Source: an uncultured Verrucomicrobiota bacterium (GTDB lineage Bacteria; Verrucomicrobiota; Verrucomicrobiia; Verrucomicrobiales; Verrucomicrobiaceae). Taken from it: a DNA stretch of 64,000 bases. Below the pieces are notes generated by a model. That model was not told the origin of the DNA. It was given only the letters and a program-made list of their open reading frames with translations, and did no database searches. Every line of letters begins with the position of its first letter. Position 1 is the first letter of the stretch. The stretch covers positions 1 to 64,000 of the forward strand of contig CAILZI010000102.1 of assembly GCA_903838675.1 (NCBI GenBank), given 5' to 3'. The translations under genes and the position numbers were made by a program. Below are positions 61,379-64,000 of this stretch, in pieces.

Positions 61379-63772
61379 ATGCAAGTTTCCCTCTCCTGGC
61401 TCAGCACTCATCTTGACCTGAGCTCCTACACCATCCCGCAACTTTCTGATCTTCTCACCTTCGCGGGTGTGGAAGTCGAAGGCATTGAAGAACGCGGAGT
61501 CGCGACTGACAAGGTTGTCGTCGCGCAGATTCAGTCCTTTGAGCAGCATCCGAACGCTGACAAGCTCAGTGTCTGTCAGGTGGATGACGGCAGCGGCACG
61601 CCAAGGCAGATCGTGTGTGGTGCGAAGAACTTCAAAGCTGGGGACAAGGTGCCGCTGGCGCTTCCGGGGGCGGTTCTGCCTGGCGGATTTGCCATCAAGG
61701 AAGGCAAGCTGCGAGGTGTCGATTCCTTGGGCATGCTGTGCAGCGGCAAGGAACTTGGCATTGGCGAGGACACCGGCGGACTGCTCATCATGGCGGCGGA
61801 TTCACCGGTGGGGACGCCGTTCAATCAGCTCAATCCTGCGGATGTGCTGTTCGATTTGGAAATCACACCGAACCGTTCTGATTTGCTCAGCCATCTTGGT
61901 CTTGCGCGCGAACTGGCCGCACTCACTGGGCTGCCGCTCAAAGGGGAACGTCATCACGCGAACTCGAGCACGAAAGCCAAGGCTGCTGCCGAGGAGCAGA
62001 TTGTGATCAAGGCTGCCGAAGCCTGCCCGCTTTACACTGCCCGCATCATCAAGGGCGTCAAAGTAGGGCCCAGCCCGGAGTGGCTGCGTCGTCGTCTTGA
62101 GAGCATTGGCCTGCGCCCGATCAACAGCATCGTGGACATCACGAACTACGTCATGATGGAGATGGGACAGTCGCTGCACTGCTTCGATCTCAACAAGCTC
62201 AACGGTGGCATCGTCGTGCGCATGGCTGCCGAGGGTGAAAAATTCCTCGCGCTTGATGGGCAGACCTACGAATTAAAAACGGATGACCTGGTCATCGCGG
62301 ACAGCCATCGCCCCGTCGCCATTGCAGGTGTCATGGGTGGTGAGGAAACGGGTGTCACTGAAAGCACCGTCAATGTTTTGCTTGAGAGCGCCTATTTCGC
62401 ACCGAGCGGCATTCGCCGCACTTCGCGCCGCCTTGGCCTCAGCAGCGACAGCAGCTACCGCTTCGAGCGTGGCATTGATCCGCAGCAGGTGCAGGGAGGT
62501 TCTGAGCTCGCCACGAAGCTGATCCTCTCCATCGCGGGTGGCACTGCGGAAGATGTGGTGCAGGTCGCAGGCGCAGCTCCTGCGCTGGTCGGTGAAGTCA
62601 CGCTGGATGAAAACCGTGCGCGCAAGCTGCTCGGGACGCCTGACATGACTGGCGATGAAATTCACGCCATCCTCGAAAAGCTTGGGCTCACCAAAAAGTC
62701 CGCCAGCAGGCATGAGAGCCACTGGACCATTCCGAGCTACCGCCTCGATCTCCAGCGCCCGGTTGATCTCATCGAAGAGATCGCCCGCGTCATCGGGCTT
62801 GATCGTGTGCCATCGCGTCAGGTTGCCGTGGCATCGCCGGTCGATGCTGCTGACCGCACGTATGATTTCGCGATGGGCCTGCGCCAGTCGCTTGCCGCGC
62901 GTGGTTTCTTTGAAGCGCAAACGCTGCGCCTCATTGCGGATGCACAGCTCGCCGACTCACTCGGCGGTGGACAAGGTGTGGCCGTGAAGAATCCGCTCAG
63001 CGAAGACCACACGACGCTGCGCCCGAGCATTGTTCCGGGGCTTGTCGCCACTGCGGCGCTCAACATCCGGCAGGGCTTGCATCGTCTGCGTTTCTTCGAG
63101 CTTGGTCGTGTCTTCCTCACGCTGCCGAAGGGTGGCAGCCGCGAAGAAGAGCGCCTTGCGGTGTTGCTCAGCGGCCCCGTTTCACCAACGAGCTGGCATG
63201 GGCGTGAACCGCAGCCTGCTGACATCCATGAGCTTGTCGGCCAGATCCAAAACCTCACGCGCACTCCGATTGAAGTGCGGCCTGCGAAGGAAAACAGCGC
63301 CAACTTTTTGCTGACCAGCGAGCTTCGTGCGGGGAATCGCATCCTCGGGTGGATCGCGCAAATGCACCCAGCTCGTGCGCGTGAAATCAACGCCCGCCAT
63401 CCGGTCTATGTGGCCGAACTGCTGCTCAGCGCGCTGCGTCAGGGCAGCACGGGGCCGACGAAGTTTGAGGAGCTTCCGCGTTTCCCTGGCATGACCCGCG
63501 ATGTCGCCATGGAGGTCCCCGCTGATTTGCCTCACGCCAAAGTCGCCGCCTTCTTCGCCACGCAGAAGCATCCGTTGTTTGTGGGGGCCGAAGTCTTCGA
63601 CGTCTTTGCTGATCCAACAGGAACCAAGATGGCGAAGGACCGCAAATCCATCGCCTGGACGCTCACCTACCGCTCCGCAGAGAAGACCCTCGAAACCGCC
63701 GAAGTCGATGCCGCTCACTCGGCCATCCTCACGGCGCTGGAGAAGACGTTGCCTGCGACGGTGAGGCGGTAA
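61379..63772 (+). CDS. pheT: Phenylalanyl-tRNA synthetase beta subunit
   Basis: 797 aa from the ATG at 61379 (MQVSLSWLSTHLDLSSY); the frame is open further upstream but would overlap pheS, and the family start matches 61379. Domain order: the tRNA-binding domain (QHPNADKLSVCQVD), LFDLEITPNRSDLLSHLGLARELAALTG, the B3/B4 region (GLRPINSIVDITNYVMMEMGQSLHCFDLNKL), GVMGGEETGVTESTVNVLLESAYF, the B5 part, GLVATAALNIRQGLHRLRFFELGRVF, and the FDX-ACB domain at the end (RFPGMTRDVAMEVP). The usual length is about 790-800 aa. Confidence 0.97.
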   Translation: MQVSLSWLSTHLDLSSYTIPQLSDLLTFAGVEVEGIEERGVATDKVVVAQIQSFEQHPNADKLSVCQVDDGSGTPRQIVCGAKNFKAGDKVPLALPGAVLPGGFAIKEGKLRGVDSLGMLCSGKELGIGEDTGGLLIMAADSPVGTPFNQLNPADVLFDLEITPNRSDLLSHLGLARELAALTGLPLKGERHHANSSTKAKAAAEEQIVIKAAEACPLYTARIIKGVKVGPSPEWLRRRLESIGLRPINSIVDITNYVMMEMGQSLHCFDLNKLNGGIVVRMAAEGEKFLALDGQTYELKTDDLVIADSHRPVAIAGVMGGEETGVTESTVNVLLESAYFAPSGIRRTSRRLGLSSDSSYRFERGIDPQQVQGGSELATKLILSIAGGTAEDVVQVAGAAPALVGEVTLDENRARKLLGTPDMTGDEIHAILEKLGLTKKSASRHESHWTIPSYRLDLQRPVDLIEEIARVIGLDRVPSRQVAVASPVDAADRTYDFAMGLRQSLAARGFFEAQTLRLIADAQLADSLGGGQGVAVKNPLSEDHTTLRPSIVPGLVATAALNIRQGLHRLRFFELGRVFLTLPKGGSREEERLAVLLSGPVSPTSWHGREPQPADIHELVGQIQNLTRTPIEVRPAKENSANFLLTSELRAGNRILGWIAQMHPARAREINARHPVYVAELLLSALRQGSTGPTKFEELPRFPGMTRDVAMEVPADLPHAKVAAFFATQKHPLFVGAEVFDVFADPTGTKMAKDRKSIAWTLTYRSAEKTLETAEVDAAHSAILTALEKTLPATVRR

Positions 63773-63809
63773 AGATTGAATTCCGGTTTCATGGTGGCAT
63801 GGTGGCATC
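63773..63809. other. Gap with a short tandem repeat before the UPF0175 gene
   Basis: A tandem ATGGTGGC word (63791-63798 and 63799-63807, the second with a C before it) lies just upstream of the ATG at 63810. An ATG at 63791 is out of frame with the gene. Confidence 0.4.
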
Positions 63810-64000
63810 ATGACTCTTACTTTCCCGCTGCCAGCATCTCTGGAACAGAAGATGCCGCAGCAAAAGGCAAAGCTGCATCTGGCAGTGGGGGCTTTTGCTG
63901 CGGATGAAGTGACTCTGGGGCAGGCAGCTGACATCGCGGGCATCTCTCAAACTGAAATGATGGGTGAACTGGCGCGGAGACGCATTTCATTGCACTACGA
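63810..64000 (+). CDS. Partial UPF0175-family small protein, possible antitoxin
   Basis: Begins at the ATG at 63810 (MTLTFPLPASLEQKM) and runs off the window end after about 63 codons. The sequence ALGLGQAADIAGISQTEM-like segment (here FAADEVTLGQAADIAGISQTE, then LARRRISLHY) matches UPF0175 (Pfam PF03683), small proteins often encoded next to PIN-domain proteins and suspected to act as antitoxins. The end and any partner gene are outside the window. Confidence 0.75.
   Translation, partial: MTLTFPLPASLEQKMPQQKAKLHLAVGAFAADEVTLGQAADIAGISQTEMMGELARRRISLHY

Noticed and set aside
59446..61407. A 653-aa minus-strand frame opposite the phosphoesterase and pheS
   Set aside because: It spans two well-supported plus-strand genes and a terminator; no coherent protein.

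Overview
The window looks like part of a Verrucomicrobia-type chromosome (inference, Prosthecobacter or Verrucomicrobium-like). The reasons are a giant autotransporter-associated beta-strand-repeat protein ending in a VPEP PEP-CTERM tail, several start codons without a clear Shine-Dalgarno, secreted proteins with twin-arginine-like leaders, and ordinary bacterial housekeeping genes around them. No rRNA, tRNA, CRISPR array or insertion sequence was recognised.

Region 1 (1-1800) holds a small phage-like remnant or lysis cassette. It has the end of a possible lipoprotein gene, a small phage-type protein of unknown function, a strong terminator hairpin, an M15-type peptidoglycan peptidase (endolysin-like), and a tiny secreted YHYH-type protein with its own terminator. 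The first two genes end in the same 23-bp sequence.

Region 2 (1800-46310) is dominated by one uninterrupted reading frame of 43,971 bp (14,656 aa, roughly 1.4 MDa by my estimate). The protein has a signal peptide, dozens of PATR-type beta-strand repeats, and a VPEP/hydrophobic/poly-Arg tail for exosortase-type sorting. Its interior is hierarchical. There are about 3.5-3.8 kb super-repeats (13.2-26.1 kb), a composite module with an AATLGAG...YRLG core (five copies), a recurring NGTDFATY module, and a roughly 50-aa GLxVGMxVxGxGI module inserted singly or in tandem. This is the most remarkable object in the window. An AT-rich gene-free stretch precedes it, and a 14-bp-stem bidirectional terminator follows it.

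Region 3 (46360-56563) holds a GAF-domain protein, a secreted hypothetical protein, a RapA-type Swi2/Snf2 ATPase, and convergent to it FtsH. Upstream of ftsH is a TIM-barrel protein of the phosphoenolpyruvate hydrolase-like family, divergent from an AraC-family regulator across a repeat-rich intergenic region. A small ORF, a SixA-like histidine phosphatase and a Tat-exported NHL-type beta-propeller protein follow.

Region 4 (56605-64000) holds a hybrid histidine kinase/receiver protein divergent from a translation cluster: rpmI, rplT, a Tat-exported metallophosphoesterase, pheS and pheT. The order resembles the classical infC-rpmI-rplT-pheS-pheT cluster, but infC is not adjacent and a phosphoesterase gene is inserted. 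The window ends inside a UPF0175-family gene, possibly an antitoxin.
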